Assembly: GCA_013334325.1 (NCBI GenBank)
Contig: JAAXXT010000003.1
Location: 45,170 to 109,169 of the forward strand
Reading direction: 5' to 3'
DNA: 64,000 nt
DNA from: Erysipelotrichaceae bacterium
GTDB lineage: Bacteria; Bacillota_I; Bacilli_A; Erysipelotrichales; Erysipelotrichaceae
A program made the position numbers and the translations under genes. A model generated the notes under the pieces. It had not been told where the DNA came from, did no database searches, and saw nothing but the letters and a program-made list of their open reading frames with translations. This document shows positions 45,855-53,566 of the stretch, one piece after another; within the stretch, counting starts at the first letter, position 1; every line of letters begins with the position of its first letter.

Positions 45855-48227
45855 ATGATAAAGGTATTTAAAAATGAAAATAAAGATCATATAGCTTACC
45901 CAATAGGTGGTTTAGGCGCTGGTATGATTTGTCTCAACGGAAATGGAAGCCTTGGTTCTTTTTCATTGAGAAATAAACCACAACTTAAAAACAATCCAAA
46001 TCTTTTTTCAGCGATTCACATTAGAGGAGTTGAAAACGGAACACGAGTACTGGAATCGTCGGTACCAAAGCATTATTACTTTGATGCGGAGAATGCAGGT
46101 AATGGCTTAACTGGAACAAATTATGGATTACCTCGTTTTGAATCGGGAGAATTCAGTTCAAAATTCCCCTTTGCTACCATAAAATTGAAAGATAAATCTC
46201 TCCCTATAAACGTGTCTATGGTAGGCTGGAGTCCTTTTATACCTAATGATGAAGATCATTCGAGTTTACCGTTTGCGGCTTTGGAGTATACCTTCACTAA
46301 TTCATCAGATAAGCCACTTGACTTGGTGTATAGTTTCAATGCGTTCAATCCAATAAAAGTGAATAATGATAGTGGTGTTCGTGTAATAGAAAACGGAATG
46401 TCATTCTATCAAGAAGGAACCACGACTCAACCGCATAATGAGGCCCATTTTTCAGTAAGTGCACTTGAACATGCCTTTATTGATGCGGCATGGTTTAGAG
46501 GATCCTGGTTTGATCCGCTAACGATGTTATGGAAGAATTTGTCGACTGGTCTAATTCTGGATCAACATCATGGAGAAAATGAATTAAGTTCTCCTGGTTC
46601 AAGCCTTTGCATTCCATTTTTATTACACCCCAAAGAAAGAAAAACCATTATCATTTTGATGACGTGGTACGTTCCAATATCAGAAGTCCGAACTGGAGAG
46701 ACTGTCAAGCAATTCAAAGCAAAAGATTATTATCAACCTTGGTATACTTCATTGTTTGACAATGCGACAGATACACACCAAACTTGGATCAAAGAATTTG
46801 ATATCTTAAAAAAAGAAACATTAGCTTTTACCCGAGCGTTTTATCGCTCGACTTTAGATCCCTTGCTTTTGGAGGCTGTTTCGGCAAATCTTTCTATACT
46901 TAAATCTCCAACGATCTTGCGTCAAAAAGATGGAAGATTATGGGCTTGGGAAGGGTGTTGTGATCATTGGGGTTGTTGTGATGGTTCATGTACGCATGTT
47001 TGGAATTATGCACAATCAATAAGCCTGCTTTTCCCTACTTTAGAAAGAGGACTTAGAGAGACAGAATTTACTGTTCATCAAGATAGCATTACTGGTCATC
47101 AGAATTTTCGTGTATTACTACCAATAAGACCACCACTGCATCATGGACACTCTGCAGCCGATGGACAACTGGGCGGAATCATTAAAATGTACCGGGAATG
47201 GAAAATCAGTGGTGATACAGCATGGATGTATAAATTGTATCCAGAAGTTAAGAGAAGTTTAGATTTCGCAATTGAACAATGGGATCCAAATCATATTGGA
47301 TTGATTGTAGAACCTCATCACAATACCTATGATATAGAATTTTGGGGTGCCGAACCTATGAATTCCGGCTTTTATCTTGGTGCGCTTATGGCTTTCGTCG
47401 AGATGAGTAAAGCCTTATCTTTACCTCATGAACTGTATTTGTCTCTTTACAAAAGAGGACGTAAGGAATTTGAATCCCTGTTTAATGGTGAATACTTTTT
47501 TCAGAAAACACAATGGACAGGTCTAAGAAGTACTTTGGATATTAAAGACGAGAATTCGGAGACGAAGGCATTGATCAGGTTAGAAGGTCCAAAGTATCAA
47601 TATGGTAATGGTTGCCTTTCGGATGCGTTGATTGGGATTTGGCTTAGTGAGTTGGCTGGATTACACGACCTTATCGATGAATCTAAATTGAAATCAACTT
47701 TGAACAGTATCGTTCAATATAACTACAAAGCAAGCTTGTTGAATCACTGTAATCCTCAACGACCAGGTTTTGCCTGTGCAGATGAATCAGGACTGTTGTT
47801 GTGCACCTGGCCTCATGGAGATAAACCATCTTTACCCTTTGTATATAGCGATGAACTTTGGACTGGAATAGAATACCAAGTAGCTTCACACCTCATGATG
47901 AAAGGAAACTACGAAAGTGGCAGAATGCTTGTTCAATCCATTCGAAGACGCTATGATGGAAAGATCAGAAATCCTTTTAGTGAGTATGAGTGTGGTCAGT
48001 GGTATGCGCGAGCCATGTCATCCTATGCGCTTCTTTATGCGGCAAGTGGGGTGAGATATGACGGATTAACTCAAACCTTAACGGTAAGAAAAACGCTCAA
48101 AGAAGAGGTTTATTTCATTTGTACACCCACTGGCTTTGGGACCATTTCGATTAAAGGTGCTGATTCTACTGTTAAACCGTATTTTGGAACAATGAATATT
48201 AAAAAGATAAATGTTTTGGGAATATAG
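45855..48227 (+). CDS. GH116-family glycoside hydrolase (beta-glucosidase/GBA2-like)
   Basis: 790 residues, no signal peptide, so cytosolic. The N-terminal beta-sandwich domain starts with YPIGGLGAGMICLNGNGSLGSFSLRN, the typical opening of GBA2-type enzymes. The (alpha/alpha)6 catalytic domain shows DGRLWAWEGCCDHWGCCDGSCTHVWNYAQ, EPHHNTYDIEFWG and YECGQWYARAMSSYALL, which match GH116. It probably cleaves beta-glucosides or beta-xylosides taken up by the cell. It stands alone between long AT-rich gaps, unlike its tightly packed neighbours, which fits recent acquisition. The following 209 nt hold inverted repeats and the proS terminator. Confidence 0.9.
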   Translation: MIKVFKNENKDHIAYPIGGLGAGMICLNGNGSLGSFSLRNKPQLKNNPNLFSAIHIRGVENGTRVLESSVPKHYYFDAENAGNGLTGTNYGLPRFESGEFSSKFPFATIKLKDKSLPINVSMVGWSPFIPNDEDHSSLPFAALEYTFTNSSDKPLDLVYSFNAFNPIKVNNDSGVRVIENGMSFYQEGTTTQPHNEAHFSVSALEHAFIDAAWFRGSWFDPLTMLWKNLSTGLILDQHHGENELSSPGSSLCIPFLLHPKERKTIIILMTWYVPISEVRTGETVKQFKAKDYYQPWYTSLFDNATDTHQTWIKEFDILKKETLAFTRAFYRSTLDPLLLEAVSANLSILKSPTILRQKDGRLWAWEGCCDHWGCCDGSCTHVWNYAQSISLLFPTLERGLRETEFTVHQDSITGHQNFRVLLPIRPPLHHGHSAADGQLGGIIKMYREWKISGDTAWMYKLYPEVKRSLDFAIEQWDPNHIGLIVEPHHNTYDIEFWGAEPMNSGFYLGALMAFVEMSKALSLPHELYLSLYKRGRKEFESLFNGEYFFQKTQWTGLRSTLDIKDENSETKALIRLEGPKYQYGNGCLSDALIGIWLSELAGLHDLIDESKLKSTLNSIVQYNYKASLLNHCNPQRPGFACADESGLLLCTWPHGDKPSLPFVYSDELWTGIEYQVASHLMMKGNYESGRMLVQSIRRRYDGKIRNPFSEYECGQWYARAMSSYALLYAASGVRYDGLTQTLTVRKTLKEEVYFICTPTGFGTISIKGADSTVKPYFGTMNIKKINVLGI

Positions 48228-48252
48228 ATTTTAGGTATTGGAATAGTCCAAC

Positions 48253-48332
48253 TTTTATAGAACTATAAAACATTGATATTTATTGGTCAATTATTGTTTA
48301 CTAACAATCTATAAATTTTTGCTATAGTAAAC
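48253..48332. repeat. Two inverted repeats downstream of the GH116 gene
   Basis: TTTTATAG-AA-CTATAAAA (48253-48270) is a perfect 8-bp palindrome, and GTTTACTA (48296-48303) pairs with TAGTAAAC (48325-48332). Their role is unknown; the second could be an operator or a weak hairpin. Confidence 0.5.
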
Positions 48333-48375
48333 TAGAGCTATTCATATATCATATTTATAAGTAAAAATCTTTTCA

Positions 48376-48407
48376 ATAAAAAATGTCAACTTTTGGAGTT
48401 GACATTT
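48376..48407 (-). terminator. proS terminator
   Basis: Stem AATGTCAACT / AGTTGACATT with a 5-nt loop; on the minus strand it is followed by a T-run. Confidence 0.88.
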
Positions 48408-48436
48408 CTTATGATTTATTTGAATCAGCTCTTTAC

Positions 48437-50128
48437 TTATTTAAGAAAGTTTTTAACGAAGGGAAGTACTTGATCGAGATCGACCAATTGGATCTCTTTT
48501 TCATTTCTGAATTTGACTTCGACTTTGCCTTGTTCAAGGGTTTTCCCAATGGTGATTCTTAGAGGAATCCCAATCAGATCCATATCGTTGAATTTGACCC
48601 CAGCTCTCTCATCACGATCATCGAGTAAGACTTCGACGCCTGCTTGAAGGAGTTGTTGATAAAGGTCTTCACCGGTGGTGTTTTGAAGTTCGATCTTGGT
48701 GTTGATGATGACCAAGCCTACGGTATAAGGCGCTAGAGCCTTTGGCCATAAGATCCCGAAATCATCGTGATTCTGTTCAACGATGGCTGCTAGACAACGA
48801 CCAGGACCTATCCCATAGGAACCCATGATGACAGGATGAAGCGTATTGTCTGCGTCTAGATATTCAAGTCCCAAGGCTTTGGAGTATTTATCACCTAATT
48901 TAAAGGTGTTTCCGATTTCTATCCCATTGTTGAAATAGATCTTACCACCGCATTTAGGACATTCATCGTTTGGTTTTATGTTTCTGATGTCTGCGTATTG
49001 GGTGACCTTGAAGTCACGATCCACATTCACGTTTTGGAAATGATAATCTGTTTTGTTTGCTCCTACTAAGAAATTGCTCATGGATCTGATGCGATGATCT
49101 GCAACAATCTTGATGTTGATTCCAATTGGACCCGCATAACCGATCTTGGCGTGGCTTAAGTTTTCAACGACTTCAGCACTGGCGAGTTCAACGACGGTCG
49201 CACCAAAGAGTTTCTGTAGTTTGACTTCATTGATCTCATCATCAGCTCTCACCATGACCAATACTGCTGTCTTATCGATCATATAGATCATCGATTTGGT
49301 CATCTTATCTTCTGAGATCTGATAATTCTCAACGAGATCTTTGATCTTACCTACGTTAGGGGTATAAAGCTCGCTTAGATCTTTAAAAGGTTCTAATGGG
49401 ATATCGTGGGTCACACAAGGTGAGACTTCGATGTTGGAGGCAAATTCACAGGTGTCGCATAGAACCAAACGATCTTCACCGATATCGGTCACCGCTTGGA
49501 ATTCTTCAGAGAGAAGACCTCCCATAACCCCTGTATCTGCGGTAACGATCTTATAGTTAAGACCCATACGATCAAATGACGCTTTATACGCATCATACAT
49601 TTTCTGATAAGATAAAGTAAGCCCATCCAGATCCTTATCGAAAGAGTAGGCATCCTTCATGATGAATTCTCTTACTCTTATGAGCCCAAAACGAGGTCTT
49701 GGTTCATCTCTGAACTTGGTTTGGAATTGATAGAGATTAAAAGGAAGATCCTTATAGGACTTTACGTGATGATTGGCTGCCATAACGAAGAGTTCCTCAT
49801 GGGTAGGCCCTAAAACGAAAGGCTTCCCAAAACGATCCTTTAAGGCAAACATAGAGGCTCCAATAAGTGCTCTTCTCCCAGAAGCTTCATAGATCTCTTC
49901 TGGGATCAACGAAGGCATCAAGACTTCTTGAGCTCCAGTTTTATTCATTTCTTCTCTGATGATCTGTTCGATCTTCTTTAAGACTTTATAGCCCATAGGA
50001 AGATACATATAGACTCCAGAAGAATTCTTCTTGATCATTCCGCTTCTGGCTAAAAGATTACCGGATACGGAGTCTTCATCTTTAACGTTTTCACGTAAGG
50101 TAAAGAAATAACTGCTCTTTAATTTCAT
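48437..50128 (-). CDS. proS: Prolyl-tRNA synthetase, bacterial type with editing domain
   Basis: 563 residues from the ATG at 50128, preceded by GAGG. The frame runs 18 codons further upstream, but those overlap the promoter and do not look like ProRS. Class II motifs: GVYMYLPMGYKVL, PTHEELF, FRDEPRPRFGLIRVREFIMKDAYSF; the INS editing domain occupies ~residues 220-385; the anticodon domain begins near 475. It charges tRNA-Pro. I see no T-box on its short leader. It is divergent from infC. Confidence 0.95.
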   Translation of the reverse strand: MKLKSSYFFTLRENVKDEDSVSGNLLARSGMIKKNSSGVYMYLPMGYKVLKKIEQIIREEMNKTGAQEVLMPSLIPEEIYEASGRRALIGASMFALKDRFGKPFVLGPTHEELFVMAANHHVKSYKDLPFNLYQFQTKFRDEPRPRFGLIRVREFIMKDAYSFDKDLDGLTLSYQKMYDAYKASFDRMGLNYKIVTADTGVMGGLLSEEFQAVTDIGEDRLVLCDTCEFASNIEVSPCVTHDIPLEPFKDLSELYTPNVGKIKDLVENYQISEDKMTKSMIYMIDKTAVLVMVRADDEINEVKLQKLFGATVVELASAEVVENLSHAKIGYAGPIGINIKIVADHRIRSMSNFLVGANKTDYHFQNVNVDRDFKVTQYADIRNIKPNDECPKCGGKIYFNNGIEIGNTFKLGDKYSKALGLEYLDADNTLHPVIMGSYGIGPGRCLAAIVEQNHDDFGILWPKALAPYTVGLVIINTKIELQNTTGEDLYQQLLQAGVEVLLDDRDERAGVKFNDMDLIGIPLRITIGKTLEQGKVEVKFRNEKEIQLVDLDQVLPFVKNFLK

Positions 50129-50152
50129 AGGAAACCTCGCTGATACTAAAAG

Positions 50153-50161
50153 ATTATAACA
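50153..50161 (-). promoter_or_regulatory. proS promoter, extended -10
   Basis: Minus-strand TGTTATAAT (TG extension plus perfect TATAAT), placing the transcript start about 18 nt before the ATG. It lies back to back with the infC promoter. Confidence 0.6.
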
Positions 50162-50175
50162 CGCTATAGATTTGT

Positions 50176-50204
50176 TTGACACCTGGTTTTAATCATGATA
50201 AACT
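50176..50204 (+). promoter_or_regulatory. infC-rpmI-rplT promoter
   Basis: Perfect TTGACA (50176-50181), 17-nt spacer and TGA-extended TAAACT (50199-50204). The transcript would start near 50211, leaving a leader of about 135 nt. Confidence 0.78.
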
Positions 50205-50252
50205 AACTAGGCAAATAACTGTGGAAAGAAGAAGTTCCTGCTTCTCACCTGA

Positions 50253-50326
50253 TGGCTTAAGTCATGGGTACGTGCTACAAAACATTTTTGGTACTTTTAA
50301 GCGGGAAACTCACACCCGCTTTTTAT
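50253..50326 (+). promoter_or_regulatory. infC leader attenuator (L20-leader type)
   Basis: An intrinsic terminator (AAGCGGG 50299-50305 with CCCGCTT 50315-50321, then T-run) ends 8 nt before the ribosome binding site. An alternative helix is possible: GCTTAA (50255-50260) with TTAAGC (50297-50302) and GTAC (50268-50271) with GTAC (50291-50294). It would consume the terminator's left arm and act as antiterminator. In Bacilli this operon is controlled by L20 binding its leader; the same logic is likely here. Confidence 0.75.
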
Positions 50327-50346
50327 TTGAAATGGAGGACTATTAT

Positions 50347-50874
50347 ATCACAAAACGACCTGTAAACGATGAATTGGTGAATGAAAACATTCGCTTTAAA
50401 GAGGTTTTGGTCATCGGCCCTAACGGAGAACAGTTGGGACATCTGATGCGCAGAGAAGCTCTTGAAAAGGCGTATGATTACGGTTTGGATCTCTTCTGTG
50501 TTGCGCCTAACGCTGTGCCACCTGTCTGTAAGATCATGGACTATGGCAAATATCGTTTCGAAATGCAAAAGAAAAACAAAGAAGCAAAGAAGAATCAGCA
50601 AGTGACTGAAGTCAAACCTTTGCGCTTATCACCGGTCATTGACACTCATGACTTTGAAACGAAACTCAACCATGCGAAGGATTGGATTGCCGATGGCATG
50701 AAAGTCCGCATCGATATGCGCTTTAGAGGTCGTCTCATCACCCACATTGAAGTTGGACAAAAAGTCATGGATGAATTTGCGAGACAGATGAGTGAAGTTG
50801 CGGTGATTGAAAAGCCGGCGGTAATGGACAACCGTACCATGATTTTGGTTCTCAGTCCTAAGAAAACAAAATAG
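50347..50874 (+). CDS. infC: Translation initiation factor IF-3, probable AUC start
   Basis: 175 residues if started at the ATC codon 50347, the usual length. GGAGG (50334-50338) is 8 nt upstream, and the protein then begins [19 protein letters not shown], matching IF-3 N-termini. The only ATG nearby (50332) overlaps the ribosome binding site, and further upstream frames run through the terminator. Rare AUU/AUC/AUA starts are a known device by which IF-3 limits its own synthesis. Body motifs [36 protein letters not shown] and [11 protein letters not shown] are standard. Confidence 0.95.
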   Translation: MTKRPVNDELVNENIRFKEVLVIGPNGEQLGHLMRREALEKAYDYGLDLFCVAPNAVPPVCKIMDYGKYRFEMQKKNKEAKKNQQVTEVKPLRLSPVIDTHDFETKLNHAKDWIADGMKVRIDMRFRGRLITHIEVGQKVMDEFARQMSEVAVIEKPAVMDNRTMILVLSPKKTK

Positions 50875-50884
50875 AGGAGCAGCT

Positions 50885-51079
50885 ATGCCAAAAATGAAGA
50901 CAAAGAGTGCTTTGGCCAAACGCGTCAAAGTCACCGGCACAGGAAAGTTGAAACGTTCCCACGCGTACGTATCTCACTTTGCAGCCAACAAGAGTCACAA
51001 GCAGAAGAGACATTTAAGAAAATCAACACTGGTAAGCAAGGCAGATTTCAAGCGTATCAAATTGTTGATTCAAAGGTAG
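50885..51079 (+). CDS. rpmI: Ribosomal protein L35 (bL35)
   Basis: 64 residues, very basic, starting [20 protein letters not shown], the conserved L35 N-terminus. A GAGGAG site precedes the ATG. It lies 10 nt after infC and 9 nt before rplT, the universal order of this operon. Confidence 0.97.
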   Translation: MPKMKTKSALAKRVKVTGTGKLKRSHAYVSHFAANKSHKQKRHLRKSTLVSKADFKRIKLLIQR

Positions 51080-51088
51080 GAGAAGCAC

Positions 51089-51454
51089 ATGCCAAGAGTA
51101 AAAGGTGGTTATGTCACCAGAAGACGCCGTAAAGGCATTTTAAAATTAGCCAAGGGCTATTTTGGAAGCAAACATACAATTTATAAAACAGCCCATGAAC
51201 AGGTTATGCATTCATGGAAATATGCGTTTAGAGATCGTCGTAATCTCAAGCGTGAAATGCGTAAACTCTGGATCGCTCGTATCAACGCAGCTGCCAGAAT
51301 GAACGATATCAGCTATTCCAGATTGATGAATGGATTGAAATTATCCAATGTATTGGTCAACCGTAAGATGTTATCTGAAATGGCCATTCATGATCCTAAA
51401 GGATTCAGTGCTTTGGTTGAAAAAGCCAAGAAAGCCATCGAAAAAGCTGCTTAA
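51089..51454 (+). CDS. rplT: Ribosomal protein L20 (bL20)
   Basis: 121 residues, starting [23 protein letters not shown] and containing the family motif [12 protein letters not shown]. It is an early assembly protein of the large subunit and, in Bacilli, the autoregulator that binds the infC leader. A shared bidirectional terminator follows. Confidence 0.98.
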   Translation: MPRVKGGYVTRRRRKGILKLAKGYFGSKHTIYKTAHEQVMHSWKYAFRDRRNLKREMRKLWIARINAAARMNDISYSRLMNGLKLSNVLVNRKMLSEMAIHDPKGFSALVEKAKKAIEKAA

Positions 51455-51457
51455 TTT

Positions 51458-51482
51458 AAAAAGATCCTCACGGATCTTTTTT
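51458..51482. terminator. Bidirectional terminator between rplT and the LicA-like gene
   Basis: Stem AAAAAGATCC / GGATCTTTTT with a TCAC loop; it has A and T runs on both sides. The minus-strand stop codon overlaps its end. Confidence 0.88.
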
Positions 51483-52308
51483 ATGTCTGATTGAATTGTT
51501 TCAGTTTATCGTAAGCGATGTTGAGATAGATGTCATCTTGTCTACTTTCATACATCATCATGGCCCAAGTACTCCATAAGAGGTTATGGAAGTCTTCATA
51601 GGCTTTTAAATAAGATCTTACTAAAGATGTTAGTGGGGCATCAAAATAAGCACTGTAGAAGATCTCACGGTCTACTAGAGGGATATTGTTTTCAGTGATA
51701 AAGCTCATGACGTCAAAGAGAGGATCATTATCTCCTGCGTATTCATAATCAAGTAGATAATCTCTATGTTGAGTAAACCCAATGTTGCCTGGAACCCAAT
51801 CGTTATGACATAAGGTAGCTTGATAAGGCATAGACTTGATCTCTTGTATGACTTTTTCAGCGCTTTGATCATCGATCAAAGGCTTTTTTACGTAGGATCG
51901 ATATTGATGATAGCGAGCGATAGGGTCAAAATCATACCCTATGGTTTTCTTGATCAAATGAAGTCTTCTCATCAAGTGAGCGACTCTGATCAGTTTATCC
52001 TCTCTTAAGTAATCGTTATAAGTCTTAAGATCATCCACATACTTGGTCATTTTAATGCCTGTCGTTGGATCATAGAAAAGGGTAGTCACATCCAACTGCG
52101 CTTCTTTTGCGAGTTCTAATGCTTTTTCCTCATGATTAAAGTTTACGATTTGATTCGCATCGCTTTTAGGGACCCTTAAGATAAAACGTTGATCATAAAC
52201 GGTGATCAAATAGTTATCGTTGGTCAATCCTTTATTGAGCTTTTCTAATGTATAGACATCACATTTAAAGAAGCTTTTGATGAAGGCATCTTTATCAAAC
52301 ATAGTCAT
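51481..52308 (-). CDS. LicA-like choline/aminoglycoside kinase family protein
   Basis: 275 residues of the APH/choline kinase fold. The catalytic loop CHNDWVPGNIG and the metal motif DYEYAGDNDPLFD are intact, and KLNKGLTNDNYLI and FILRVP mark the N-lobe. The closest match by eye is LicA-type choline kinase or thiamine kinase. In Firmicutes LicA feeds phosphocholine to wall or lipid polymers, but none of the other lic genes is here. An MFS gene precedes it by 1 nt on the same strand. A second in-frame ATG is two codons in. Confidence 0.82.
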   Translation of the reverse strand: MTMFDKDAFIKSFFKCDVYTLEKLNKGLTNDNYLITVYDQRFILRVPKSDANQIVNFNHEEKALELAKEAQLDVTTLFYDPTTGIKMTKYVDDLKTYNDYLREDKLIRVAHLMRRLHLIKKTIGYDFDPIARYHQYRSYVKKPLIDDQSAEKVIQEIKSMPYQATLCHNDWVPGNIGFTQHRDYLLDYEYAGDNDPLFDVMSFITENNIPLVDREIFYSAYFDAPLTSLVRSYLKAYEDFHNLLWSTWAMMMYESRQDDIYLNIAYDKLKQFNQT

Positions 52309-52309
52309 A

Positions 52310-53500
52310 TCATATCATAGTGCTTTCAGTGGATTTGAATTGCTTTGAACTGCTTTTATAAAACTCAGAAACGATCATCATTCCTAGCGCAAGAACGAAG
52401 ATGATCGGATAGAGCCAATCAATGGAGGTCCATGCGAACCATTGACCCAAGGCATTGGTGATCAAAGTCCCACCCACATAAGAGACACCGACTTGTAGAC
52501 CGATCATTAAAGCTCCATTTTGAATATTGAATCGTTTAGGAGTCTCATGCATCATCGATGGATATAAGGGTGCGAAACCTAGACCCGTTAAAATAAGTGC
52601 GATACGAGTCACTTCAGCACTGGGTTTTAAACTTAAGATCCCTAGACCTAAGATGGCGATACTTAGACCAAGTCTAAGCATATTTTGATTCCCAAGTTTA
52701 TTCGAAATGATGCCTGATAAAAATCTTCCACTCATGATGGCCGCATAATACCCGGCCACAAATAAACCTGAGATCTTAGGATCGATATGAAGCGATTCGA
52801 CAAGATAAGAATTGGTCCATAAACCTACCCCAAATTCAGCTCCTACATATAAGAAATAGAAAGATAAACCATAGATCATCCGTGGTTCAAATTTTCCTTT
52901 TTCATGTCTTTCTTCAACTTGTGCTACTTCAACTTTTTGATCCCAAAAACCAATAGTTAAGAGTAAAATGATCCCAATGAAGATTTGAAGTAAACCGATG
53001 TTTATATAGCCAGAGGTCCACTTTCCAGTCATCGCTAAGGATAAGGTAAAGATCGCTGGACCTAATGTAGCTCCTACGCCCCAAAATCCATGAAGCCAAG
53101 TCATATGACGAGAACTGTAATGATGAGCCACATAGTAATTCAATAAGGCATCGACTGCGCCTTGTCCTATTCCTAAACCAATCCCAAAGAAAAGTAGTCC
53201 AAAATAGGATCTTGATAAAGCGATCCCAATGAGTGAGAAGGCTGTAAGTAAAGCACTTCCTGTGGTCACTTTCCCATAACCAAATCGAGCACCTACCTTG
53301 GTACTCATTACACTAGAAATCGCTGATAAAGGCAAAGTAACAAGCACTACCCAAGCAGCAGCTTGGATCGGCATTCCAAATTCAACTCTCATTAATGGCC
53401 AAGCTACACCTAAAGAACCATCAGGTAAACCTAATGAAATAAAGGAAAGATAAATAACCAGAAGTAAGATCAATTGTTTTGTTTTTGTTTTTAAAGCCAT
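52310..53500 (-). CDS. MFS transporter
   Basis: 396 residues with 12 predicted hydrophobic segments. LGLPDGSLGVAWPLMRVEFGM and GIGQGAVDALLNYYVAHHYSSRHMTWLHGFWGVGATLGP resemble the FucP/YfkF-like branch of major facilitator proteins. The substrate is not readable. Its stop is 1 nt from the start of the LicA-like gene, so the two are probably one operon; a choline or other alcohol substrate would fit but is speculative. Confidence 0.85.
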   Translation of the reverse strand: MALKTKTKQLILLLVIYLSFISLGLPDGSLGVAWPLMRVEFGMPIQAAAWVVLVTLPLSAISSVMSTKVGARFGYGKVTTGSALLTAFSLIGIALSRSYFGLLFFGIGLGIGQGAVDALLNYYVAHHYSSRHMTWLHGFWGVGATLGPAIFTLSLAMTGKWTSGYINIGLLQIFIGIILLLTIGFWDQKVEVAQVEERHEKGKFEPRMIYGLSFYFLYVGAEFGVGLWTNSYLVESLHIDPKISGLFVAGYYAAIMSGRFLSGIISNKLGNQNMLRLGLSIAILGLGILSLKPSAEVTRIALILTGLGFAPLYPSMMHETPKRFNIQNGALMIGLQVGVSYVGGTLITNALGQWFAWTSIDWLYPIIFVLALGMMIVSEFYKSSSKQFKSTESTMI

Positions 53501-53549
53501 AGTTCATTCTCGTTCATCGGTTTTCATCATAGCATAAGTTGTCTAGCTT

Positions 53550-53558
53550 TGATAGAAT
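53550..53558 (+). promoter_or_regulatory. Extended -10 promoter of the radical SAM operon, leaderless layout
   Basis: TGATAGAAT: TG extension plus TAGAAT (53553-53558), 8 nt before the ATG at 53567. No Shine-Dalgarno is seen. Confidence 0.55.
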
Positions 53559-53566
53559 GGACACAT

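Noticed and set aside
50176..50346. 57-codon N-terminal extension of IF-3
   Set aside because: The frame begins at the promoter -35 and runs through the attenuator; it does not resemble IF-3 and has no ribosome binding site.
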